This document shows, one piece after another, positions 15,464 to 23,519 of a stretch of DNA of 34,952 bases. Position numbers and translations under genes: made by a program. The notes under the pieces were generated by a model that saw only the letters and a program-made list of their open reading frames with translations, searched no databases and was not told the DNA's origin. How positions within the stretch are numbered: position 1 is the stretch's first letter; each line of letters begins with the position of its first letter. The stretch spans positions 1 through 34,952 of the forward strand of contig JAFGIM010000034.1 of the NCBI GenBank assembly GCA_016929605.1. The letters run 5' to 3'. This DNA is from Spirochaetales bacterium (GTDB lineage: Bacteria; Spirochaetota; Spirochaetia; Treponematales; Treponemataceae).

Positions 15464-16424
15464 AGCGCATTTTTTGTATCAGGTTACTCAGTTCAGTTCG
15501 GTTTTGCACGCCAATTTTTTGATACAGAAGGTGCACCCTCTTTTTAACTCCGCTTAAAGAGAGTCCGGTTCTATCCTGTATTTCCTTGTACTCCAAACCT
15601 TCAAGAAGCGCTTCACAGACTTCAATCTCGCGGTCTGTCAATTTGATCTTACCTTCATTATGCACTCCAAACAAATCACGAAGACCTTTCTGTGCTCTAC
15701 GTGCCTGCGATTCTTGTTTCATCCTTAGTTCCTGAAGTTCCCGGTACGCCCCGCTGCGATGCAGTGAAATAACTACGGGGAACAAAAACGACATTGAGAC
15801 TAAAAGAATGGAATTATTAAAGAAGTAGTTCGCAGTATTGATATTGATAAGTACACGCCAAAAAAAGAGAGACAGGATCATGACATGAAGAGAGACAAGC
15901 AAAATACCGGCATTACGATATCTCCCCTTACCAGAGCGCAGAGAGATAGCCATTCTGGTTTCAATAATCACAAAGATAATGATGTAGCAGGCAATAGCCG
16001 GCCCATCAAAATACATCATGTACCATTCCCATCCGTGTAAATAAACGGTCATACTGAACAGCAGGGAAACACTCGCCAGAGCGATACAGGCTCTGAACCA
16101 GGGGCGGTTACGGCGGGGCAAGTCAAAAATCTGGGTTATCAAGCCCGAATAGGAAACCATAAGAGCAAAGGCACAGATTGAAACCCCCACAGTGCAAATA
16201 CGAGAGCGAATCGGTTCATAAAAAAGCAATATCGCAAAGGCATTATCAAAGAATACATAGCCAGAGAGACTCAAGGAAAAAAAAGCGAAGTGCATCATAA
16301 GAGGATCGCGACGTCCTTTTTCTATTCCCATGCGGTCCATAACTGCAAAAAATGCAATCATAACAAGCGCAGTAATTGTCGCGGTATCAAGGATAGATCT
16401 GTAAAGAAAGGGTAGTTCACGCAC
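15450..16424 (-). CDS. Membrane-bound LuxR-family transcriptional regulator
   Basis: 324 residues. Seven hydrophobic helices fill residues 10-225 (ITALVMIAFFAVMD, SICAFALMVSYSGLI, PAIACYIIIFVIIET, ILLVSMSFLFPVVISL). A short linker (QELRMKQESQARRAQKG) leads to a LuxR/GerE helix-turn-helix (KLTDREIEVCEALLEGLEYK, then LSLSGVKKRVHLLYQKIGVQNRTEL). Such seven-helix LuxR proteins are frequent in spirochaetes and Bacteroidetes and probably sense membrane or extracellular cues. The start is GTG, two bases after the esterase stop, so translation is coupled and the two genes are one unit. The targets are unknown; the esterase gene or the neighbouring permease operon are candidates by position only. Confidence 0.85.
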   Translation of the reverse strand: MRELPFLYRSILDTATITALVMIAFFAVMDRMGIEKGRRDPLMMHFAFFSLSLSGYVFFDNAFAILLFYEPIRSRICTVGVSICAFALMVSYSGLITQIFDLPRRNRPWFRACIALASVSLLFSMTVYLHGWEWYMMYFDGPAIACYIIIFVIIETRMAISLRSGKGRYRNAGILLVSLHVMILSLFFWRVLININTANYFFNNSILLVSMSFLFPVVISLHRSGAYRELQELRMKQESQARRAQKGLRDLFGVHNEGKIKLTDREIEVCEALLEGLEYKEIQDRTGLSLSGVKKRVHLLYQKIGVQNRTELSNLIQKMRSSAE

Positions 16425-16426
16425 GA

Positions 16427-17941
16427 TTACTTCTTACCATAAATGAACACTTCAAAAAGTGAATAGCCCCATTCAGTTGCGCGGCGGATACCGCGAATGC
16501 GAACGTATCGTGCCTGTGTCGCTGGAAATGACAAAAACTCGATAGACCCCAGTCCATCATTTTTTTGTGCCACGATCGTCCAGCTTTCCTTATCCATCGA
16601 AGTCTCTATGCAATATTCCTTGCCATACGCCATTTCCCAATAGAGGGTAAGGGCGGTCACGGTACAAGGAGAACCCAGATCGAGCGAGAGACTTTCATTG
16701 TCGGTCCATTCGCTGCCCCAACGGGTATAGATGTCTCCATCGACTGCATTCTTTGCCTCAAGGGTGCTATCCTCAATTTTTGTGGAAAAGGCATCCACAA
16801 CCGTTAGAAGTGTTTCTGCACCCGCGGTGTCTGCATCTTTAGAAAGGGATGAGCTTACAAGCAGAAAAGGATTCCGCGTAGATCGAAGCTCGGTTCCATC
16901 TGCAAGGCGAGCAACCGCAGTAAGGCGCCTGACGCCACCAAGATTTACTGACCATTCGCTTTCCCAAGGAGCCTTTTTAGAAACAGCGGCTTGGCTCCCG
17001 TTTGTGTACCAGGTGACTTCTTCCACCGGGGAGGTACCTTCGCTCTGTGTGATATCAGCGCGAAGCGGTATCACCGTTCCAATGGCACAGGTAAGCGGAA
17101 GGCCGTCGCGGCGGATAACAAGCCGACCTGGACGAGCAGGGTTATTATAGAAAAAATCAAGGATCAATTCCGATGCATACGGGGGCCAGTAATGAGCACA
17201 GTCGTCGTCAAAAATCTGGGCAACAGTATGCCCTTGACCCTCCCAAGCTAGACCGATGGCGGTGCGGGACCGAAAAAACTCTTCGCCCTCTCCCGTCGCT
17301 CCGTTCACACCCTTCCATAGTTCTACAGACTCGGGAGCCGACAGGAGCTTCCATTCAGGAAGACCTACAAAGGGCACTTCTTCGTCCCGCTTTCCATGGA
17401 TATGCAAGACCGCGGTGGGAACAAGAGCTGCTCTATCTGCATCGGCCCGCATCGCTCCGGCAACCGGCGCGATCGCGGCGAAACGACCGGGAAGAACGAC
17501 CGCAAGCTCGTACGCCTTTATAGCCCCGGCAGAAAATCCCGCAAGATATATCCGAGAAGTGTCGATAGAATATTTTCCGGAAAAAGCCTTTATCATCGCT
17601 TCAAAGAATGCGGTATCCTCGGCGGAGTCCCACCTGCGCCCAATGCCATCGGGATAGACCATAATGACATCATGCTCTTCGGCCATTGGATCAAAGAGCG
17701 TGGTTTTCTGAAACTCAGCTCCGGTGTGAGAAGCCCCATGCAGGGCAAAAACCAGAGAATACGAACGAGTTTCATCGTAGGTCAGGGGGATATAAAAGGT
17801 TCCTTCACGGGTACGGCCGTTAACCCTTATCTTAAAGTTTTTGCTATTTTCTATGACGAGCTCACCGTCTGGAAGCGATTTTCCACAGGAAGCAAAATAC
17901 AACACACACAGCACTGTTACTAAAATGAATTTTATTTTCAT
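16427..17941 (-). CDS. Esterase (PHB depolymerase/LpqC-like) lipoprotein with a C-terminal discoidin domain
   Basis: 504 residues. The lipoprotein signal MKIKFILVTVLCVLYFASC gives lipidated Cys19. Residues 35-270 form an alpha/beta hydrolase of the LpqC/poly-hydroxyalkanoate depolymerase type: oxyanion segment FALHGASHTGAEF, nucleophile elbow GFSAGA (Ser137), HIHGKRDEEVPF with the likely Asp and EGQGHTV with the likely His. Next comes an Ig-like stretch, and about 365-504 is an F5/8C (discoidin) carbohydrate-binding domain (SLDLGSPCTVTALTLYWE, ARYVRIRGIRRATEWGYSL). The combination suggests a surface esterase on polysaccharide esters, such as feruloyl or acetyl groups, rather than PHB. A leaderless-type promoter sits 6 bases from the ATG. 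Confidence 0.83.
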   Translation of the reverse strand: MKIKFILVTVLCVLYFASCGKSLPDGELVIENSKNFKIRVNGRTREGTFYIPLTYDETRSYSLVFALHGASHTGAEFQKTTLFDPMAEEHDVIMVYPDGIGRRWDSAEDTAFFEAMIKAFSGKYSIDTSRIYLAGFSAGAIKAYELAVVLPGRFAAIAPVAGAMRADADRAALVPTAVLHIHGKRDEEVPFVGLPEWKLLSAPESVELWKGVNGATGEGEEFFRSRTAIGLAWEGQGHTVAQIFDDDCAHYWPPYASELILDFFYNNPARPGRLVIRRDGLPLTCAIGTVIPLRADITQSEGTSPVEEVTWYTNGSQAAVSKKAPWESEWSVNLGGVRRLTAVARLADGTELRSTRNPFLLVSSSLSKDADTAGAETLLTVVDAFSTKIEDSTLEAKNAVDGDIYTRWGSEWTDNESLSLDLGSPCTVTALTLYWEMAYGKEYCIETSMDKESWTIVAQKNDGLGSIEFLSFPATQARYVRIRGIRRATEWGYSLFEVFIYGKK

Positions 17942-17947
17942 ACCTGT

Positions 17948-17976
17948 ATGCTATAAAAAACTATTCAGTCTGTCCA
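17948..17976 (-). promoter_or_regulatory. Leaderless-type promoter of the esterase/LuxR unit
   Basis: On the minus strand TGGACA (17971-17976), 17 bases, TAGCAT (17948-17953), then 6 bases to the ATG at 17941. The -35 matches the consensus at five of six positions. No usable Shine-Dalgarno is present. Confidence 0.6.
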
Positions 17977-17986
17977 TCTCTTTTTT

Positions 17987-18703
17987 TTAATCTTCCAACA
18001 ATACAGAATACTCCCGATCAAGTGTTTCGCGAAGAAGATACATAAAACAAGCTCCCGGATCATGTTTTACCGTCGGAGTGTAGTCGTCAACTAATTCCTT
18101 ATATAGGTAGAGATGAGAGCGACCCTTTTGGACATACTCATGGTGTCCAACCAGATAGCGGATACTCGAAATGCGCGATGCAATGTTAGCCACAAGGGCG
18201 GCACAAGAGGCAAGCTGTTCATCGGTCAATACATCCCCGGAGGAGCCAGTCATTTCTATACCGATTGCAGTATGATTGTATCCTATTATGTGTCGGCCCA
18301 TATCAGTTTCCGGAAGCAAGGACCATATTGCCCCGTCCCGAGTGATAACATAGTGAACCCCGACATTAACTGCACCTCCAGAAGAAATCTCGGTACGGGA
18401 AGCTGCTAAAGTTTCCGGCGCGAATACGGAAAGCGAGTACTCGTCGGAGTCAGTTCCGGTATAATGAATTACAATCATCTGCGGATTTTGCAGCGTCCAT
18501 TGGTCAAGTCCATAATGGAGGAGCGAATACTCCTTCATCAAGATCTTTCGCGCCTCGCTTTGAACAGGATGTCTTTTAGTCGCGAGCATTGGCGGTACAG
18601 ACTCGTCTCTGGAAGGAAGCTGGGCACAAGCGGAGGTTACTACGAGAGCGACCCCAAATAAAAAGGCCAAGAGCATTCGGTTACATCGGGCGTGAGTATT
18701 CAT
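17987..18703 (-). CDS. N-acetylmuramoyl-L-alanine amidase (Amidase_2) lipoprotein
   Basis: 238 residues. The leader MNTHARCNRMLLAFLFGVAL ends in VTSAC, giving lipidated Cys26. The remainder is a zinc-dependent Amidase_2/PGRP domain: MIVIHYTGT with the first His, GVHYVITRDGAIWSLLPE, GRHIIGYNHTAIGIEMTG, LVGHHEYV and KHDPG with the last His. These cover the expected zinc ligands and acidic residue. It would cleave the amide between muramic acid and L-Ala on peptidoglycan or muropeptides. It is divergent from an NlpC/P60 lipoprotein with overlapping promoters, which points to a shared role in cell-wall turnover or recycling. Confidence 0.88.
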   Translation of the reverse strand: MNTHARCNRMLLAFLFGVALVVTSACAQLPSRDESVPPMLATKRHPVQSEARKILMKEYSLLHYGLDQWTLQNPQMIVIHYTGTDSDEYSLSVFAPETLAASRTEISSGGAVNVGVHYVITRDGAIWSLLPETDMGRHIIGYNHTAIGIEMTGSSGDVLTDEQLASCAALVANIASRISSIRYLVGHHEYVQKGRSHLYLYKELVDDYTPTVKHDPGACFMYLLRETLDREYSVLLED

Positions 18704-18711
18704 ATAGTCCC

Positions 18712-18753
18712 ACTATACATCCTCTTGACCTTTTGTCGCTACTGGCTAACACT
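18712..18753. promoter_or_regulatory. Overlapping divergent promoters between amidase and NlpC/P60 genes
   Basis: Minus strand: GCGACA (18734-18739), 16 bases, TATAGT (18712-18717), then 8 bases to the ATG at 18703. Plus strand: TTGACC (18725-18730), 17 bases, AACACT (18748-18753), then 7 bases to the ATG at 18761. Each promoter's -35 lies inside the other's spacer, and neither gene has a Shine-Dalgarno, so both mRNAs are probably leaderless and the promoters may exclude one another. Confidence 0.5.
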
Positions 18754-18760
18754 GTCTACA

Positions 18761-20197
18761 ATGAATCATAAGAAAAAAGATTCCCTTATCATACCTCTGT
18801 GCCCGCACCTTTTGTTCTGTATAATCATCTTTTTGATTACCGCGTGCCAAAGTACGCCAAAGGAAAAGCTCTATCCCGGGACTCCTTCCCTTCTCTCTGG
18901 TGTGCATCCGGAAATGAACACCCCCGGATTCTGGATTGCCCGACACGGCGACCCCGACGGACGTATCCTTGACGCGCAGGGAATCGACAGGATAAACGGG
19001 GAAGTTCAAGCGCAAGGCCTTACCCGCGACTTGGGAATGATACAGCAGGTGACTTCAGAAGATCTCGCCAAAGACTTTATCAAGACAATTACTTGGGTGC
19101 GCAAAGTATCCCTCTTTACCAAAAACGGAAAGCGACTCCATAAAGATTTCACAGCCGCGTGCGAAAACGAAATGAATATTCAGAACCTTCCACCTCTTAT
19201 ATCTCCCCGGTATGGATACACCGTCAGGCAAACGAATGTCCGTATCCTACCCACGGATGAGCCAGGCTATGAAGAGAAGGGAAGCGAGTTTATCGATCAT
19301 ATTCAGGCAAGCAGTATCGACTGGGGGACTCCGCTAGTTCTGTTGCATCAAAGTAAAAGTGGCGAATGGCTTTTTGTCCATACTGAATTAATTTCAGGAT
19401 GGATACGCGCTGCTGAAGTGGCGCACATCGAAGCCGATGCTTTTTTTACCCTGTACCGCAGAAGCGAACCACTCGTTGTGACCGCCGCAAAAGCTGACCT
19501 CTGGGCGGACACAAGTAAAACGCGCTTTCTCGGTTCAGTACGAATGGGAAGTTATCTATTTGCTCCAATTACGATTACTGACGGAGCTAGCGCCTCTGAA
19601 GGACTTCTAGAAATACGCATGAGCGCGCGAAGCAAAAACGGAACATTCATCGAAATACCCGCCTGGGTTGAAAGCAAGTATGTTTCTAAAGGATTCCTTC
19701 CCTATACTGCCCGCACGATATACGAGCAAGCTTTCAAGCTTCTCCATTCTCCCTATGGATGGGGCGGCAGCTTTGGGGAACGCGATTGCTCGCAATTCCT
19801 GTGCGAGATATTCCGTACTGTCGGCATCGTCTTGCCACGTAATTCATCTCGGCAGGCACGGGTTGGCATTCCGATTGAATGGATAGAGCGACAGACATCG
19901 ACAGACGCCAAGAAAGACATCCTAACTAATGGAGCGATCGGAGGAGCTACACTTCTTCGCTTCCCCGGTCATATCATGCTTTATCTGGGATCGGTTTACG
20001 GAGAACCATACGCAATCCATTCCACCTGGGGATACCGAGAGAAAATAGGACGAAGCAACGTAACCCGTCTTGTAAACCGAGTAGTTGTGTCTAACTTGAA
20101 TCTTGGAGAGGGAAGCGATAAGGGGTCTCATATTGAGCGGCTTACCAATGCGGTGATCATCGCGGGGACGGAGGACTTTTACGGCAATCAAGAATAA
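18761..20197 (+). CDS. NlpC/P60 cell-wall peptidase lipoprotein with SH3 domains
   Basis: 478 residues from ATG 18761, which starts a lipoprotein signal ending in FLITAC; the longer ORF adds a false leader. The order matches the YkfC-like group: an N-terminal stabilising region (MIQQVTSEDLAKDFI), two bacterial SH3 domains (about residues 130-310, YTVRQTNVRILPTDEP and EPLVVTAAKADLWAD), then the NlpC/P60 catalytic domain. Catalytic Cys is in GERDCSQFL (about 343), His in RFPGHIMLYLG (about 403) and the third polar residue in AIHSTWG. It should cut the gamma-D-Glu-diaminoacyl bond of muropeptides. Together with the divergent amidase it forms a two-step muropeptide trimming pair at the envelope. 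Confidence 0.88.
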   Translation: MNHKKKDSLIIPLCPHLLFCIIIFLITACQSTPKEKLYPGTPSLLSGVHPEMNTPGFWIARHGDPDGRILDAQGIDRINGEVQAQGLTRDLGMIQQVTSEDLAKDFIKTITWVRKVSLFTKNGKRLHKDFTAACENEMNIQNLPPLISPRYGYTVRQTNVRILPTDEPGYEEKGSEFIDHIQASSIDWGTPLVLLHQSKSGEWLFVHTELISGWIRAAEVAHIEADAFFTLYRRSEPLVVTAAKADLWADTSKTRFLGSVRMGSYLFAPITITDGASASEGLLEIRMSARSKNGTFIEIPAWVESKYVSKGFLPYTARTIYEQAFKLLHSPYGWGGSFGERDCSQFLCEIFRTVGIVLPRNSSRQARVGIPIEWIERQTSTDAKKDILTNGAIGGATLLRFPGHIMLYLGSVYGEPYAIHSTWGYREKIGRSNVTRLVNRVVVSNLNLGEGSDKGSHIERLTNAVIIAGTEDFYGNQE

Positions 20198-20245
20198 TGT
20201 CATAATACAAAGGATCTAAAAAAGACTCAAATCGGAACAATACAG

Positions 20246-20262
20246 AGCTTGTCCGCCAAGCT
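20246..20262. terminator. Weak hairpin between convergent genes
   Basis: AGCTTG / CAAGCT with a 5-base loop lies between the stops of two convergent genes. The flanks are AT-rich but lack a proper T-run in either direction, so it is at best a weak two-way terminator. Confidence 0.3.
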
Positions 20263-20268
20263 AAATTA

Positions 20269-21600
20269 TTACTCAATCGAATAGGGAATAACCTGTCCGT
20301 CAAGTAGTACCGGAGAAGTAAGGATAAAGGTAGCCGGATCAGGGTCCGCAACTGCCACGCGAAGGGTACGGCTATCGTCACTCCTTAAACCCTTTAACGA
20401 ATCCGTGGAACTAACAGAGCCAAAGGATGCGTACATATGATAGGGAACCGTTGCCGCTCCGCAGTTCTTGATGGTAACCTCAGTTCCCCCCTCAGAAATC
20501 GAAACATCCTCAATCCTGAGTGCGTAGCCAAGGGATCGGCCGGCTCGGGCTAATGCTTCCGGGTTGGCAAATGCTGTTTGACCGTCGCCAATGACAAACG
20601 ACAAGTTACAGCGCCGCGCTACTTCCGCAAGAGAAAGGCCATGCGGTCCATCGGAATCCAGGGCATGCGCTTGATCGAAATCGGTATAATAACTAAACTC
20701 ACCACCGTTCATTCCCATCGCTATACGGTCCTCAAAAAACTTCCAGTTTTCCCAGTTCGTATCATTCCATTCCTTATGAAGAAGCGAATCATCAAAAATG
20801 CCAAAGGCCGGGGCATTGACGGGAAGATCAGTCGCATACGGGCCAAAATCGGTGTCTCCTGCGTCCACCGAGATTCCCCAGGGAACATTCACGAAGGATC
20901 GGGACACCTCGGTAAGGATAGAAACCTGATCAGCGCGGGAAGGGAAAATGCGGCCCAGGGCTTCTGCCATCGTATCAGCATCCGTATGGGAAAAGTTACT
21001 CAGATTATCAAAGTCTATATGATACTCCGCCCAAAAACCAAAGCCCACCTCTACATAACCAAGACCGGTTGATTGGTCCGGATACCGTTCCGCCATTTGT
21101 TTATAGAAAGAGCTAATAAAGGCAGGTAAGTCGGGATTTGACCAATCAGGAAAAACCACTCTCTTTTTTGCCGCACCGGCTATACCTTCGTCATAGTCGG
21201 CCTGACGGGTATGTACCCACAAGGAATCCGGAAGACTTTTGGCAACAAGCCCAAGTTCCGGATCGGTATCCCGAAAACGGACAACGCCGTGATGGCCCCG
21301 CCCCTTAGCCTGCGTAAGGAAGGTATCCACCTTCGTCCAGTCATACCGATACCCGCCAGAGGGATCGTCACTGGCAACATCGGAGTAGTAAAAGTACGAG
21401 AACTCAAGCGAGATCGAGTCATTGTATAGTGCCATTTTTGGATTAGTCTGCCACAAAACGATACCGCACAGAGGAGGAGGCCCTTTGGATAAAGAAGGGG
21501 CGAGATCTAAAGAATCTCCCGAATCGGAAGAAGAGCAGGAAAGCCACAGACACATACTGGCCGCCGTAACGGCATACCAAACAAACGCGTGTGTTTTCAT
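20269..21600 (-). CDS. DUF4832-like (glycosidase-fold) lipoprotein
   Basis: 443 residues from ATG 21600. The leader MKTHAFVWYAVTAASMCLWL runs into a lipobox LSC. The body reads like a TIM-barrel glycosidase relative of the DUF4832/DUF4874 kind: ISLEFSYFYYSDV, HGVVRFRDTDPEL, LPAFISSFYKQMAERYP, GLGYVEVGFGFWAEYH (strand with Glu), GGEFSYYTDF, and a C-terminal strand-rich module (DVSISEGGTEVTIKNCG) typical of the DUF4832 end. A catalytic role on surface or environmental glycans is an inference. TATACT lies exactly 6 bases before this ATG on the minus strand, supporting the start over the longer ORF. The family name is my best recognition, not a proven match. Confidence 0.65.
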   Translation of the reverse strand: MKTHAFVWYAVTAASMCLWLSCSSSDSGDSLDLAPSLSKGPPPLCGIVLWQTNPKMALYNDSISLEFSYFYYSDVASDDPSGGYRYDWTKVDTFLTQAKGRGHHGVVRFRDTDPELGLVAKSLPDSLWVHTRQADYDEGIAGAAKKRVVFPDWSNPDLPAFISSFYKQMAERYPDQSTGLGYVEVGFGFWAEYHIDFDNLSNFSHTDADTMAEALGRIFPSRADQVSILTEVSRSFVNVPWGISVDAGDTDFGPYATDLPVNAPAFGIFDDSLLHKEWNDTNWENWKFFEDRIAMGMNGGEFSYYTDFDQAHALDSDGPHGLSLAEVARRCNLSFVIGDGQTAFANPEALARAGRSLGYALRIEDVSISEGGTEVTIKNCGAATVPYHMYASFGSVSSTDSLKGLRSDDSRTLRVAVADPDPATFILTSPVLLDGQVIPYSIE

Positions 21601-21606
21601 AGGTCT

Positions 21607-21612
21607 AGTATA
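21607..21612 (-). promoter_or_regulatory. TATACT box of a leaderless gene (DUF4832-like lipoprotein)
   Basis: On the minus strand TATACT is followed by AGACCT and ATG, the same 6-base spacing as at 3240 and 25226. No good -35 is visible at 16-18 bases and there is no Shine-Dalgarno. Confidence 0.5.
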
Positions 21613-21654
21613 GCCCATCAGAGAGCGAATACCCTGATTAAAAGTACCTACCCC

Positions 21655-21683
21655 TTTAACAAAAAACTTCCGATCGATATACT
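21655..21683 (+). promoter_or_regulatory. Promoter of the ABC-2 exporter operon
   Basis: TTTAAC (21655-21660), 17 bases, TATACT (21678-21683), then 10 bases to the ATG at 21694. The leader would be about 3 bases with no Shine-Dalgarno. Confidence 0.55.
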
Positions 21684-21693
21684 TCCCACCATT

Positions 21694-22716
21694 ATGGCAA
21701 TAATAGAAGCAAAAGGTTTATCTAAAACGTATCAAAACGCGGTTAAGGAAGCGGGGCTCGCTGGAGCCCTTAAGCACTTTATCAAACCAGTCTTTACCGA
21801 GATTAAGGCCGTTAGCGACGTGCACCTTTCCATAAACGCGGGAGAAACGGTCGCGTATGTTGGACCAAACGGAGCAGGAAAATCAACCACAATCAAGATG
21901 CTCACCGGTATTCTTAAACCTTCCGGAGGGCAGATCCAGATAAACGGCATGGACCCATACCATCAGCGCCTGGAGAACACCAAGCACATGGGCGTAGTGT
22001 TTGGTCAGCGCACGCAATTGTGGTGGGATATTCCCGTATCTGAATCTTTTACCCTGCTCAGGGACATCTACGCCATTCCCCCCAAGCGCTACAAAGAAAA
22101 CCTTGCATGGCTTTCCGAAATGCTCGGCCTTACACCCTTTATGGGTTCTTCTGCCCGAAAGCTCTCTCTTGGCCAGCGCATGCGGGCAGATCTTGCCCTT
22201 GCTTTTTTGCACGACCCCTCAGTTGTTTTTTTGGATGAACCGACTATTGGCCTTGATGTTGCCGTGCGTGAACGTATCCGCGAGTTTCTAAAAAAAATAA
22301 ACCGGGAGCGAGGCACTACCATACTCCTTACCTCGCACGATCTGGACGACATTCGGGACGTGTGCGACCGCCTCGTTGTTATCGACCGGGGAACCATCAT
22401 CTACGACGGCAAACTTCAGGCCCTCCTGGATCAATGCGTCCGATGCCGCACCATGCACCTTCGCCTGACTTCCGATGGTGAAGAGTTCGCAAAAAAAATT
22501 GGTAAACACGCGAACCTTGAGGTAATCGCATCGGGACCCAGCGAAGCATCCATCGAGTTTGACCGATTTGCCCTTTCCGCCAAGGACATCATCAACCTTG
22601 CCAACACTACCGGGGAGGTAATCGACTTCCGCATCGACGAGCCGGATATAGAGCGCGTTATTAAAAACGTGTACGAAGGCAAACTCGATATATCCAGAAA
22701 CAGAGGCCACGAATGA
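21694..22716 (+). CDS. ABC-2 type exporter ATPase
   Basis: 340 residues from ATG 21694; the track's earlier ATG gives a leader-like extension overlapping the divergent gene. Motifs: Walker A GPNGAGKSTT, Q-loop segment VVFGQRTQLWWDIPV, signature LSLGQRMRADLALAF, Walker B VVFLDEPTIGLD and switch LTSHDLDDI. The FGQRTQLWWD box and the LSLGQRMR signature are hallmarks of the subgroup that works with PF06182 permeases, related to the viologen exporter described in cyanobacteria. About 90 C-terminal residues form the regulatory extension. It overlaps the next gene by ATGA. The substrate is unknown; export of drug-like or lipidic compounds is the usual role. Confidence 0.92.
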   Translation: MAIIEAKGLSKTYQNAVKEAGLAGALKHFIKPVFTEIKAVSDVHLSINAGETVAYVGPNGAGKSTTIKMLTGILKPSGGQIQINGMDPYHQRLENTKHMGVVFGQRTQLWWDIPVSESFTLLRDIYAIPPKRYKENLAWLSEMLGLTPFMGSSARKLSLGQRMRADLALAFLHDPSVVFLDEPTIGLDVAVRERIREFLKKINRERGTTILLTSHDLDDIRDVCDRLVVIDRGTIIYDGKLQALLDQCVRCRTMHLRLTSDGEEFAKKIGKHANLEVIASGPSEASIEFDRFALSAKDIINLANTTGEVIDFRIDEPDIERVIKNVYEGKLDISRNRGHE

Positions 22717-23516
22717 GAGCGGCTCTTAAAAAATACTGGCGGCATACAGCCCTTGCCATGCAGGAAACCCTTGCATATCGGGTAACGTATATCGTCAACA
22801 TGTTCTCGATGGTGGTAACCTACACGGTTATCTTTTTTGTCTGGTCCGCCGTCTATGCGGGGAACCCCGACCTTGACGGCTATCAGTGGCAAGAGATGAA
22901 GAGCTACCTGATCGTTTCGCTTTTTTTAAGCTCCCTGGTTTCCATGTCCAGCGAGTTTAGAATATCTCGGCAGATACGAACGGGAAACATAGCCATAGAG
23001 CTCTTGCGACCAGCCGACTATCAAAAAGCAAGCCTTTCCATAACACTGGGGTACTCAATCAGCGAAGGAGTGTTAATCGCCATTGCCTGTCTCGGTTTTG
23101 CCTTTGTAACAGGCGCAACAGTTATCCCACAAAACGCGCTTACCTGGCTTCTCTTTATCGTATCGGTGCTCTTTTCCATGGCAACCAAATTTCTTATGGT
23201 GTACGTGTTTGGCTTGGTCAGCTTTTGGACTACAAGCCTTATGGGAATAAGTTGGCTCAGGCGAGGTCTTACCGACTTTTTCTCCGGCGCTCTTATACCT
23301 CTCGCATTATTTCCATCAACGCTGCGGACTATTACCGACTGGCTCCCCTTCAAGGCAATTGTCTGGATTCCCGCAAGCGTCTTTACCGGTCGCCTGTATG
23401 GAAGAGCCCTTACCCGCGACTTTGCCGTCGCCTTTATCTGGATTGTCGTTCTCTGGTTTCTGGGTCGACTCGTATGGAAAGCTGCGATGCGAAAAGTTAC
23501 CATCCAAGGAGGCTGA
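22713..23516 (+). CDS. ABC-2 permease (PF06182-like), subunit 1
   Basis: 267 residues with six predicted membrane helices. The N-terminal segment HTALAMQETLAYRVTYIVNM, the central IRTGNIAIELLRPADYQ and the following SLSITLGYSISEGVL fit the DUF990/ABC2_membrane_6 family, in which a conserved RxGxI...LLRP motif lies in the cytosolic loop. It overlaps the ATPase gene by ATGA and is followed after 3 bases by a second permease. The two permeases are expected to form the heterodimeric channel of the exporter. Confidence 0.87.
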   Translation: MRAALKKYWRHTALAMQETLAYRVTYIVNMFSMVVTYTVIFFVWSAVYAGNPDLDGYQWQEMKSYLIVSLFLSSLVSMSSEFRISRQIRTGNIAIELLRPADYQKASLSITLGYSISEGVLIAIACLGFAFVTGATVIPQNALTWLLFIVSVLFSMATKFLMVYVFGLVSFWTTSLMGISWLRRGLTDFFSGALIPLALFPSTLRTITDWLPFKAIVWIPASVFTGRLYGRALTRDFAVAFIWIVVLWFLGRLVWKAAMRKVTIQGG

Positions 23517-23519
23517 TAT

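Noticed and set aside
17256-17923. Plus-strand ORFs opposite the esterase gene (133 and 175 residues)
   Set aside because: They shadow a well-supported esterase with catalytic motifs and a promoter.
20578-21072. Plus-strand 164-residue ORF
   Set aside because: It lies wholly inside the DUF4832-like gene on the other strand and has shadow-type composition, with no site or family similarity.
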